Virus record (IMG/VR): IMGVR_UViG_3300029955_000049
Location: 1 to 45,744 of that record
From: a virus
DNA: 45,744 nt
Reading direction: 5' to 3' (one strand)
Below are positions 16,296 through 22,373 of the stretch, in pieces (the first letter of the stretch is position 1; each line of letters opens with the position of its first letter). Below the pieces are notes generated by a model. It ran no database searches and was not told the origin of the DNA. It saw only the letters and a program-made list of their open reading frames with translations. Position numbers and translations under genes: made by a program.

Positions 16296-16886
16296 TTAGC
16301 TCAACAAGGCGAGGGTTGCCGCTTCTGAGCGTGCAACGTCTTCCGCAATGGCCTTGGCCAACTCTTCGAGTGATCCGCCCACAGGATGTCCGAGGGACTT
16401 CGCCAGCTTCTGGCTAACATGCCCAACGGCCTTCTCACCCTTGTCGATAATCGCCTGAGCAATGGCGAGCCATTTCTTATTGGTTTTCTTGGGGGTGGGA
16501 GCTTTCCGTTCACGAGCGGAAGCATCGAAGACAATGGAGGTACTGATTGCGTCAGCAATCTTCTGAACCTCTTCAATTGTGATCAGGCCAGTGGCCATCA
16601 CACGTTTGACATATTGTTGTTCCGTTTCCGTGTACTTCACTACGGGATCCCCATCTCGGTCTTTCTTATCGGTATTAACCGATGTACGAATGATTTCGGT
16701 AGCTTCTTCCAGTTTGGACACCAGAGCTTCGCGAAATTCTGCGAGGCAGGTGCGGTACGCGATGTTGTCGATCGCTTCATCGAGAACGGCACCAGCACGC
16801 TTAGCGGACTGGTCAAACTCTTCGATGGTTTCTGGCACGTTGAAACGTGCGACTACGCCTACACTGTTATATTCTTTAATCTTCAT
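16296..16886 (-). CDS. Hypothetical early protein
   Basis: A 196-residue, mostly helical, charged protein. The middle has ATEIIRTSVNTDKKDRDG, and a lysine-rich linker (APTPKKTNKK) leads to an alanine-rich helical C-terminus. No family recognised. It stands alone between two hairpins (16258-16286 and 16979-16998), so it may be its own transcription unit. The leader before ATG is A/C-rich (AACCAAAACAACTA). Confidence 0.65.
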   Translation of the reverse strand: MKIKEYNSVGVVARFNVPETIEEFDQSAKRAGAVLDEAIDNIAYRTCLAEFREALVSKLEEATEIIRTSVNTDKKDRDGDPVVKYTETEQQYVKRVMATGLITIEEVQKIADAISTSIVFDASARERKAPTPKKTNKKWLAIAQAIIDKGEKAVGHVSQKLAKSLGHPVGGSLEELAKAIAEDVARSEAATLALLS

Positions 16887-16978
16887 TAGTTGTTTTGGTT
16901 AGTGAATGGGAACCGCCCAATCGTCGGAAGGGAATTTTTCCCATAGGGGATAGCGGGAGGCGGTAGCAGGATGGTACT

Positions 16979-16998
16979 ATCCCCTCATTTGAGGGGAT
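16979..16998. terminator. Hairpin, 9-bp perfect stem
   Basis: ATCCCCTCA (16979-16987) and TGAGGGGAT (16990-16998) are perfectly complementary around TT. On the minus strand the hairpin covers the stop codon of a 23-residue ORF at 16985-17056. It may be a terminator or attenuator ahead of the gene at 16886. Confidence 0.5.
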
Positions 16999-17056
16999 TG
17001 GCCCATGCTAGAGTGCATATCAATAATTGATCTGCACCAAGGCGTTCTGTTTTCAT
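16985..17056 (-). CDS. Possible 23-residue leader peptide
   Basis: A short ORF (starts MKTERLGADQ, ends AWANPLK) with the same A/C-rich start context (AACCAACCAACATG) as neighbouring genes. Its TGA lies in a perfect hairpin, an arrangement like translation-sensitive attenuators. It could also be a decayed gene start; the next gene up, 17822, also begins MKTE. Confidence 0.35.
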   Translation of the reverse strand: MKTERLGADQLLICTLAWANPLK

Positions 17057-17065
17057 GTTGGTTGG

Positions 17066-17263
17066 TTAGTTACGTCGGCCTAGGAAGGCCCCTGTTTCTA
17101 GTGTCATGGTTATGGCACAATCGGAATGCCCCATTCGGGGCAAGCTTTCCCCGATGGAGCGAAGTTGGGCAAACTCCCTACGCCGAAACTCTACTTCCGA
17201 GGTAGAGAGGGGGCGATCTTGAGGTTCAAGGGTAACGGAGGGTGGTGGTGGTATTTTGTTCAT
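17066..17263 (-). CDS. Small hypothetical protein
   Basis: A 65-residue ORF with a proline-rich start (MNKIPPPPSV) and an Arg/Glu-rich middle (EVEFRRREFAQLRS). The ATG follows the upstream stop by three bases in the same direction. Its coding sequence holds short GC-rich hairpins (for instance TGCCCC/GGGGCA at 17127-17142). No family recognised. Confidence 0.5.
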   Translation of the reverse strand: MNKIPPPPSVTLEPQDRPLSTSEVEFRRREFAQLRSIGESLPRMGHSDCAITMTLETGAFLGRRN

Positions 17264-17266
17264 AGG

Positions 17267-17503
17267 TTAGTAGGTTTCTGTGGGCTCGACCGCGAGTCGA
17301 GTGAATTGTGGGCAGTAGGTTTGGACGGCAGTTGGCCGCATGTGCCGAAGGCATCCACGTGTGGAACCTTTTAGATCAATGCGCATATCCCGATAGCGGA
17401 TTTTTCGGAGATATATGCAATTTTGACAGCATATATCTCCCGGACGAAGGGGGCGTTCGATTTTCATATCCGTGCCGAGGGGGTTCCTATTGGTGGTATT
17501 CAT
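17267..17503 (-). CDS. Small cysteine-cluster protein (Zn-binding type)
   Basis: A 78-residue ORF. The pattern CCQNCIYLR, then about 20 residues, GCLRHMRPT and YCPQFTRL matches small phage proteins with CxxC...C-x2-R-xx-P...WCGxF spacing that probably bind zinc or another metal. The ATG at 17503 overlaps the upstream gene by 17 bases; ATG at 17467 would give 66 residues. A longer in-frame reading to 17644 is only the shadow of the cysteine-repeat gene. Role unknown. Confidence 0.6.
   Translation of the reverse strand: MNTTNRNPLGTDMKIERPLRPGDICCQNCIYLRKIRYRDMRIDLKGSTRGCLRHMRPTAVQTYCPQFTRLAVEPTETY
17464..17488. repeat. 25-base direct repeat, copy 1
   Basis: An exact copy of the 25 bases at 17895-17919, starting TCATATCCGTGCC. 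This copy lies over the end of the cysteine-repeat gene and the start of the next; the other copy covers the end of the 172-residue gene. Placing at gene borders suggests gene shuffling through short identity. Confidence 0.85.
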
Positions 17504-17822
17504 TTTTGCAGTCGACACAGCTCGTGCAGCCGACGCACTTGACGCAGTCAGTGCTGTCGATGCAAGAAATGGAGTGTTTGCAGTCGACACACTTGACACA
17601 GTCAGTGCCGTTGGCACATCGTGCACAGTACCTACACTGGACACAGTACCAGCAATCGACGCAGTCCCGACAGGCGATGCAGTCAGAGCAGTCCCGACAA
17701 TTCCAGCATCCTATGTTCCCCTCATCGTGTGAGGGTAGGTCCCGGGCGTGGGACACCCCGTTGATGGTTTTGTCCGGACGGTTAACGAATTCCTCATATG
17801 AGGCAAATAGTTCGGTTTTCAT
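17487..17822 (-). CDS. Cysteine-repeat protein (Cys every third residue)
   Basis: A 111-residue protein. The first 37 residues are ordinary; the rest has 20 cysteines in about 70 residues, mostly in unbroken CxxCxxC series (CRDCSDCIACRDCVDC, CVQCRYCARC), with two short breaks at SIS and DST. Every third residue being cysteine suggests a metal- or Fe-S-rich solenoid or a heavily cross-linked rod. The DNA shows matching nine-base periodicity. Similar CxxC-repeat proteins are seen in phages, but no activity is known to me. The Cys-cluster gene follows with a 17-base overlap. Confidence 0.65.
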   Translation of the reverse strand: MKTELFASYEEFVNRPDKTINGVSHARDLPSHDEGNIGCWNCRDCSDCIACRDCVDCWYCVQCRYCARCANGTDCVKCVDCKHSISCIDSTDCVKCVGCTSCVDCKNEYHQ

Positions 17823-17894
17823 GTGTTGGTTTTAGTTTTTCCTATTGGTGTCCGATGTCCGATAAGGACTGAATGCCGAAAGGCAATGGAGACC

Positions 17895-17919
17895 TCATAT
17901 CCGTGCCGAGGGGGTTCCT
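17895..17919. repeat. 25-base direct repeat, copy 2
   Basis: Identical to 17464-17488. Just beyond it two short hairpins can form: CCGAGG/CCTCGG around GGGTT, and GGCCC/GGGCC around GTGA. It holds the stop codon of the gene at 17895-18413. Confidence 0.85.
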
Positions 17920-18413
17920 CGGCCCGTGAGGGCCGTGTAGGTGCAGTGAGATATGGTTTCGCCCGTGTCCCCAAATCGGTCCATGCGGGCAATGGAACCA
18001 TCGCCCCTGAGGGCGAAGTTCCGCTCGGCCATTGCCGAGCTATACCCCCCATTGCCAGTAATTACCACGCCGTCCCGCTCGAGCTGGTCGACGAACCAGC
18101 TCTGGAAGGTGGGTTTCTCCAGAGTTAGGGCTCCCGTCCCTTCGATGGGTGTGAGTTTTTCTCTGGCCTTCGCGGCCAGTTCAAGTCGTCGCTCCCGAGT
18201 GGATTCTTCCCACCCCGGGAGGTGAATGAAAAATGGCACCATCCTTCCGGTGACTCGTACGGAGAGGGTCCGCCGAGAAAATCCGGTGGTACCCATGAGG
18301 GTACCATTCCAGTCCGCGACGCTGTGGTCGCGGGGGTGCCTATCCCATTCGAGGCAGACAACCTCCCTCTGCAAGATCGCTTCGATCACATTTCCAGTTA
18401 TTCTATATTTCAT
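17895..18413 (-). CDS. Hypothetical early protein
   Basis: A 172-residue protein (start MKYRITGNVIEAILQREVVC) with a WDRHPRD motif, strand-rich middle (SVRVTGRMVPFFIHLPGW) and a helical Arg/Glu-rich stretch. No family recognised. The leader AACACAACAAAT before ATG is G-free like those of its neighbours. Another ORF in this region (17819-18052, same strand, other frame) is judged a shadow. Confidence 0.6.
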   Translation of the reverse strand: MKYRITGNVIEAILQREVVCLEWDRHPRDHSVADWNGTLMGTTGFSRRTLSVRVTGRMVPFFIHLPGWEESTRERRLELAAKAREKLTPIEGTGALTLEKPTFQSWFVDQLERDGVVITGNGGYSSAMAERNFALRGDGSIARMDRFGDTGETISHCTYTALTGRGTPSARI

Positions 18414-18440
18414 ATTTGTTGTGTTGATGTGTTGGTTTGT

Positions 18441-18578
18441 TCAATCGAACAATAGTTCATCGAAGACGGCAAGGGTTAGCAAGAGACTAACCGCTTCTAT
18501 GGTGTCCATCTCACAGAGTTTTAAGAGCGCGATGTCATCACTGAGGATGTTTTCACTTAGTTGTTGTATTGGTTTCAT
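18441..18578 (-). CDS. Small hypothetical protein
   Basis: A 45-residue ORF starting MKPIQQLSEN and ending AVFDELLFD, helical and acidic. The start context AACCAACACATG is the same as for the cysteine-repeat gene, which supports it. Function unknown. Confidence 0.5.
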   Translation of the reverse strand: MKPIQQLSENILSDDIALLKLCEMDTIEAVSLLLTLAVFDELLFD

Positions 18579-18687
18579 GTGTTGGTTTGTTGGTGAGCCG
18601 AAGGGCTCAAGGCTTAGCGGAATGCGGCGGCAGAATTTGCCTATGGGGCAAAATGTGCCGGAATGTGCCGGAATGGGAAGAAATGTG

Positions 18688-18710
18688 TTGGTCGAGTGTC
18701 ACGTGTCGTG
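18688..18710. repeat. Inverted repeat arm 1 (TTGGTCGAGTGTCACGTGTC...)
   Basis: 23 bases that match the reverse complement of 18953-18975 with one difference. Each arm holds the palindrome CACGTG. The 242-base space between arms contains the tandem dyads, so the pair could be paired protein-binding sites that loop the region. Confidence 0.8.
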
Positions 18711-18735
18711 CCTTTGCTGGGCATGAAGCTGGTGC

Positions 18736-18780
18736 TTTCCAGACGGAAAAGGGAAATTTGGTGTTTCCAGACGGAAAATG
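18736..18780. promoter_or_regulatory. Tandem operator-like dyads TTTCC-AGAC-GGAAA
   Basis: Two copies of TTTCCAGACGGAAAA followed by GGGAAATT, beginning at 18736 and 18764. Each has the perfect dyad TTTCC/GGAAA. A spacing of 28 bases is near three helical turns, as expected for cooperative binding of a dimeric regulator. No regulator gene is identified. Confidence 0.6.
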
Positions 18781-18952
18781 GGAAATTGAGTTTTATACTC
18801 TAAGACGAGGTTTCCTATACCCTTATAAAAAAAAAAAAATTTTAAGTATATAGGGCCAAAAGCACCCCCCCTAGTTTGGAGGAAAATCGCATATTTTTAG
18901 TCCAAAAAATTGTTTCCTCTCATACTCGCCTAAAATCACTGGCCAAAAAATT

Positions 18953-18975
18953 CACGACACGTGACATTCGACCAA
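18953..18975. repeat. Inverted repeat arm 2
   Basis: Partner of 18688-18710 (22 of 23 bases complementary). It lies just left of an A/T-rich stretch. Confidence 0.8.
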
Positions 18976-19049
18976 TAAATATTGCTACAAGGGAAGAAAA
19001 ATAGGCCAATATTCCCTACAAGGAATATGACTACTCCCACGTGAAAGGG

Positions 19050-19115
19050 CATCTGAGGAGTATGCATCACATATTGATCCACACTCCTCAGATGAATGGG
19101 GTCGAACCATTCATC
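19050..19115. terminator. Two overlapping hairpins after 19125-19421
   Basis: CATCTGAGGAGT (19050-19061) pairs with ACTCCTCAGATG (19083-19094), and GATGAATGG (19091-19099) pairs with CCATTCATC (19107-19115). The two share GATG and so partly exclude each other. They follow the stop of the leftward gene 19125-19421. A terminator or a switch between two RNA forms are both possible. Confidence 0.5.
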
Positions 19116-19124
19116 CGGGCAGGG

Positions 19125-19421
19125 CTACTCAAGCAAGGCAGCCTCTTTTTCTTCGGGATCTACCACACATCCCGCTTTTCTCAGCATTTGGGTGTGCTGG
19201 CTAAAGTTCAGCCAGCCAACACCGACTGTGCCCAAAAACTTTGATACGTCCTTCTTAAATGCCTCGTCCACCAAGCCTGCCTCGACGAGACAGTAGGCTA
19301 GGAAATAAGCCCCGGCCGATTGGTCAAAGCCGTTGATTTTTACATATTCTGAATTTTTCCCCGTGCTCAGCCACTCCCCGTACGCTTTAATCACTAATTC
19401 TTTTGTCATATTATTCTCCAT
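19125..19421 (-). CDS. Small hypothetical early protein
   Basis: A 98-residue protein (starts MENNMTKELVIKAYGEWLS) with a helical fold feel and ending EKEAALLE. It is the first leftward gene and therefore may be expressed first. A second ATG four codons on (19409) is possible. An inverted repeat TTCCGC/GCGGAA (19425-19449) lies just upstream of the start and could mask it or bind a regulator. Confidence 0.6.
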   Translation of the reverse strand: MENNMTKELVIKAYGEWLSTGKNSEYVKINGFDQSAGAYFLAYCLVEAGLVDEAFKKDVSKFLGTVGVGWLNFSQHTQMLRKAGCVVDPEEKEAALLE

Positions 19422-19868
19422 GTTTTCCGCCTCAGAATTGAAGCGGAAGAAGCCATCCTCTCAACTCAGGCTGGCTTCCTCCACCTCTATCTGTTCAGGG
19501 AACGTCATGACGCTCTTCGGTTCTCGCCCCATAGGGAGGTTCTGGCACTCTCCCGGCTTCGATTGCTTCCCCCCGTGGCATTCGTGGGAAGCTGTCAATG
19601 AACTTCTAACAACTTCTAGCACATAGCGGTCTGGAGATGAAGTGTCGTGGGTGTGGATTATTCACATGTGTGGATTATTCACAAAAGGGTACCTTGCCCA
19701 GCGGGGGAGGCGGCGTGGCTTAGGTCCCCTTTTCGGTAAATTTGAATTTGAGATCCTACAATAGGAGATTTCGGATTGGCAGCATAATCACAGCGGCCCT
19801 TGCCTAGCGGCCCTTTGTAGCCCACTACAAACCCCACAACCCTCCACTACCGCCTTTCCCTCATCCAC
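19422..19868. promoter_or_regulatory. Divergent noncoding region with DnaA-box-like repeats
   Basis: No convincing gene. Features seen: hairpin TTCCGC/GCGGAA at 19425-19449; tandem TGTGGATTATTCACA at 19652 and 19669; AGCGGCCCT at 19792 and 19806 (again at 19925); a TACAAT hexamer at 19757 without a clear -35. Being between the leftward and rightward halves, it is the natural place for late promoters and possibly an origin or packaging start. Confidence 0.55.
19652..19683 (+). promoter_or_regulatory. Tandem DnaA-box-like sites
   Basis: Two exact copies of TGTGGATTATTCACA, 17 bases apart. Each includes TTATTCACA (19658-19666 and 19675-19683), which fits the DnaA box consensus TTWTNCACA, and forms a partial dyad (TGTG...CACA). 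They may attract host DnaA, or be operators of a phage regulator. Confidence 0.5.
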
Positions 19869-20024
19869 ATGGGCAATCCTCCAACCATCTCTACCCACAC
19901 GCCAACCACCTACCCCTCTACCGTAGCGGCCCTAATCAACACCACCAACGCGAAGAGAAGTGTTAAGGTGGTTTCCGCTGGAGGGGAGAAGCCCACCACC
20001 AAGACAGCGTGTGAAAAAGTTTAA
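19869..20024 (+). CDS. Possible small Pro/Thr-rich protein before terminase
   Basis: A 51-residue ORF (starts MGNPPTISTH, ends KTACEKV) that opens the rightward set and overlaps the start of the small terminase. The stretch is C-rich with few G on the plus strand. It could also be an untranslated or packaging-related region; coding status is uncertain. Confidence 0.3.
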   Translation: MGNPPTISTHTPTTYPSTVAALINTTNAKRSVKVVSAGGEKPTTKTACEKV

Positions 20025-20562
20025 CAAACAGTTGTTTGAAAACTCTCCTCTGTCCGGATCAGCTATTGATCAGGACTATTCGAGAGACCCTGACCGCCTT
20101 TATGGTGATCTTGATTCGCAGAGTCCGAATCTCGCCATACTTAAGGAGAAGCCGGAACACCGGATGATTGTATATCTCAAGGCGCAGGGTCTCTCTAATA
20201 ATGAGATTGCAGAACGTACTGGGTACACCTACCCCTGGGTGAGTCAGATCACTCGGCAACCGTGGTTCAAGCAACGGCTCGTTGCGGAAATGAAGGAGAG
20301 TGGTAGGGACAGCATTCAGGACATGTTGAAGGTTACTGCAGCTGACAGTGTCCAGACGCTCATCGAACTCCGAGACACAAGTGATAGTCCTGCAGTCCGT
20401 AAGGCTGCTGCCTCTGATCTGCTAGATCGCTACCTCGGTAAACCCACTATGCGGGTGGAGAGTACCAACAGCAACAAGGTTACGTACGAAGATGTTACTG
20501 GAATTGATAAGGAACTCCTTAAGGTTAATGAGGAACTTAAACGCTTAAGCGGACATGTCTGA
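19960..20562 (+). CDS. terS: Terminase small subunit
   Basis: A 200-residue protein that recognises phage DNA for packaging. Residues 67-95 form a helix-turn-helix (LKAQGLSNNEIAERTGYTYP and following WVSQI), followed by a helical oligomerisation region and a C-terminal tail. The listed start is GTG at 19960; GTG at 20011 (183 residues) would avoid most overlap with the small ORF upstream. The large subunit follows with an 8-base overlap. Confidence 0.85.
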   Translation: MLRWFPLEGRSPPPRQRVKKFNKQLFENSPLSGSAIDQDYSRDPDRLYGDLDSQSPNLAILKEKPEHRMIVYLKAQGLSNNEIAERTGYTYPWVSQITRQPWFKQRLVAEMKESGRDSIQDMLKVTAADSVQTLIELRDTSDSPAVRKAAASDLLDRYLGKPTMRVESTNSNKVTYEDVTGIDKELLKVNEELKRLSGHV

Positions 20563-22033
20563 GGAAGATACAGAGCTTTATATTCTAAAGCAAAGAGAGC
20601 TTACGTTGAAGTTACGTAAGCTAGAAATGGTTAAACAGAACCGTCTTGCATTCTATGAACCCCATCCAAAGCAACAACAGTTCCACAGTGCTGCCGAGTT
20701 TAAACAGCGGATGTTTCGTGCGGGCAACCGTTCTGGCAAGAGCCATATGGGATGTGCAGAAGACTGTGCTTGGCTCCTTGGAGAGCGCACATGGTATGAT
20801 GCTGCGAGCCCACTCCGTAAACTCGGTATACCGGACCACCCCGTTAAGCTCCTTGTTATCACTACCGACTGGGATAAGGTCGATGAAATTTTCACAAGTC
20901 AAAAAGGGGAAGGTGGTAAGTTATGGCAGTTCCTTCCTAAAGGGTGTGTCAAGTCACACAAGCGAAACCATTCCGGAGTTATCGATCAACTGGAGTTGAA
21001 CAATGGTTCCACTATTAGATTCGATACTGTCCGTAGTTGGATGTCGAACCCACAAGGTTCAGAATCCAGTGACTGGGATGCAATCCATGTCGACGAACCA
21101 TGTCCTGAGGAAATGTTTAAGGCTAGTGCCCGTGGACTCATTGACCGAGATGGTTCCAGTTGGTTCACCCTCACCCCACTTAGTGAGCCGTGGATACAGG
21201 ATTTGTTCTTCCCTAAGGGTAGGAACCAGACCGAGCACATACAGATTAATAACGGACGAAAGCAAACGTGGAGTATTACTGGGAGTACCTTTGATAATCC
21301 ACACAATCCTAAACAGAGCATTGAAGCGTACGGAGAGTCACTTACGGATGATGAGAAACAGTGTCGCCTTATGGGAATTCCGCTATTCCTTAGTGGCTTG
21401 GTTTATAAAGAGTTTGACCCGAGTAGGCACGTTCTTACTCAGGTTCCGCGCGGGTGGAAATCCTACAACGAACCACCGGATGATTACACAATTTACTTCG
21501 CGATTGATCCGCATCCTCAAACTCCCCATGCCGTACTATTCTGCGCGGTGAGTCCTCAGGGTTACAAATTCTTCTACGATGAAATCTTTCATCATTGCAC
21601 CATCGAGGATCTCTCACATCGTATTAACAATAAGACTGCTGGTAGGTTTGTTGGTGGTGGGAGGTGCGATCCTTTGGCATACATCCATGATCCTATTTCA
21701 GATGGTTGTATGGCGGATGCATTCTTCCAACATGGGGTGTTCTTTGAGAAGGCCACGAAAGACCTTAGTGGGGGGATACTGAAAACCAAAGAGGAACTGT
21801 TGAAAGCCAACAACCTATATGTGTGTCCCACCATGACACGGTTTCTTTGGGAGGTTAATCGCTACTCGTGGGACAAAGATAACAAACCAGTAGATAAAGA
21901 TGATCACATGATGGAATGTTTTTATCGTTTGAACCTTGAAGACCTACGGTTCCTTGGAGACTTCACTAAAGACAACACTTCGATTAACGATATCGAAATA
22001 CCAATAAGCACTCTCTATGGCAATGATTTTTGA
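20555..22033 (+). CDS. terL: Terminase large subunit
   Basis: The packaging motor and nuclease, 492 residues. Walker A RAGNRSGKS lies at residues 55-63, Walker B AIHVDE at 176-181, a TLTP coupling motif at 205-208, and the RNase H-like nuclease begins with FAIDPHP near 315-321. Further acidic residues near 370-380 and 450 fit the nuclease site. Length is normal for the family. It directly follows the small subunit. Confidence 0.95.
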   Translation: MSEEDTELYILKQRELTLKLRKLEMVKQNRLAFYEPHPKQQQFHSAAEFKQRMFRAGNRSGKSHMGCAEDCAWLLGERTWYDAASPLRKLGIPDHPVKLLVITTDWDKVDEIFTSQKGEGGKLWQFLPKGCVKSHKRNHSGVIDQLELNNGSTIRFDTVRSWMSNPQGSESSDWDAIHVDEPCPEEMFKASARGLIDRDGSSWFTLTPLSEPWIQDLFFPKGRNQTEHIQINNGRKQTWSITGSTFDNPHNPKQSIEAYGESLTDDEKQCRLMGIPLFLSGLVYKEFDPSRHVLTQVPRGWKSYNEPPDDYTIYFAIDPHPQTPHAVLFCAVSPQGYKFFYDEIFHHCTIEDLSHRINNKTAGRFVGGGRCDPLAYIHDPISDGCMADAFFQHGVFFEKATKDLSGGILKTKEELLKANNLYVCPTMTRFLWEVNRYSWDKDNKPVDKDDHMMECFYRLNLEDLRFLGDFTKDNTSINDIEIPISTLYGNDF

Positions 22034-22373
22034 TCAATCTCGGTACAACTTCGGTACCGTTTCAAGTGGAGGAGTTTCCACCGATATTGTACGTACGTCT
22101 GGTCAGATACTGCATGCGTTACAATTGGTGGTGACGGGGTATTCTGCTCCGATGTCGGTTCTCTTGCAGGGGAGCTTAGACAATCCGACTCAGACCGGAG
22201 CCCCGTTCAAATCTTTCGTTCCGACTAATTTCTTCACCATGGGTACAGCATCCATCACCGCTAATGGTGTGTATGTTATTACCTATACTGGTATTGCGGA
22301 CTATGTCCGGGTATCCTATCCTTCAGGTACGGGCACACTAAATGCTCGGTATGCTTTAGGACATTATCAATGA
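22017..22373 (+). CDS. Small beta-rich structural protein
   Basis: A 118-residue protein with strand-rich sequence (TSGQILHALQLVVTGYSAP, VYVITYTGIADYVRVSYPSG). The fold resembles the C-terminal domain of the fibre-like protein downstream (strands ending in a WARVYNVTAGT-type motif). Likely a virion or fibre-attached protein. It overlaps the terminase stop by 17 bases and the next gene by 4. Confidence 0.65.
   Translation: MAMIFDQSRYNFGTVSSGGVSTDIVRTSGQILHALQLVVTGYSAPMSVLLQGSLDNPTQTGAPFKSFVPTNFFTMGTASITANGVYVITYTGIADYVRVSYPSGTGTLNARYALGHYQ

Larger units (their letters stand above)
18579..19124. promoter_or_regulatory. Noncoding control region between early genes
   Basis: I see no credible gene here. 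It contains AATGTGCCGG twice (near 18653-18675), a 23-base inverted repeat pair (18688-18710 and 18953-18975), a tandem dyad (18736-18780), a 13-base A run near 18827, and overlapping hairpins at 19050-19115. The A/T-rich centre fits a promoter region, but I cannot fix promoter elements. Plus-strand ORFs here lack gene-like composition. Confidence 0.6.

Noticed and set aside
17819-18052. 77-residue minus-strand ORF
   Set aside because: It lies in another frame of the 172-residue gene, has an unnatural Pro/Arg/Thr composition and no start context like its neighbours.
18569-18853. 94-residue plus-strand ORF in the control region
   Set aside because: Ends in a lysine run from the A tract and covers operator-like repeats; almost certainly noncoding.
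19091-19115. tRNA-like T arm
   Set aside because: GGGTCGAACC resembles a T-loop, but no acceptor, D or anticodon arms fit around it.
19333-19626. 97-residue plus-strand ORF
   Set aside because: It runs antisense to the start of 19125-19421 and through a region with inverted repeats; composition is not gene-like and no ribosome site is seen.
19757-19762. Late sigma70-type promoter with TACAAT
   Set aside because: The hexamer is good, but no -35 element is found at 16-18 bases, so I did not list it as a promoter.
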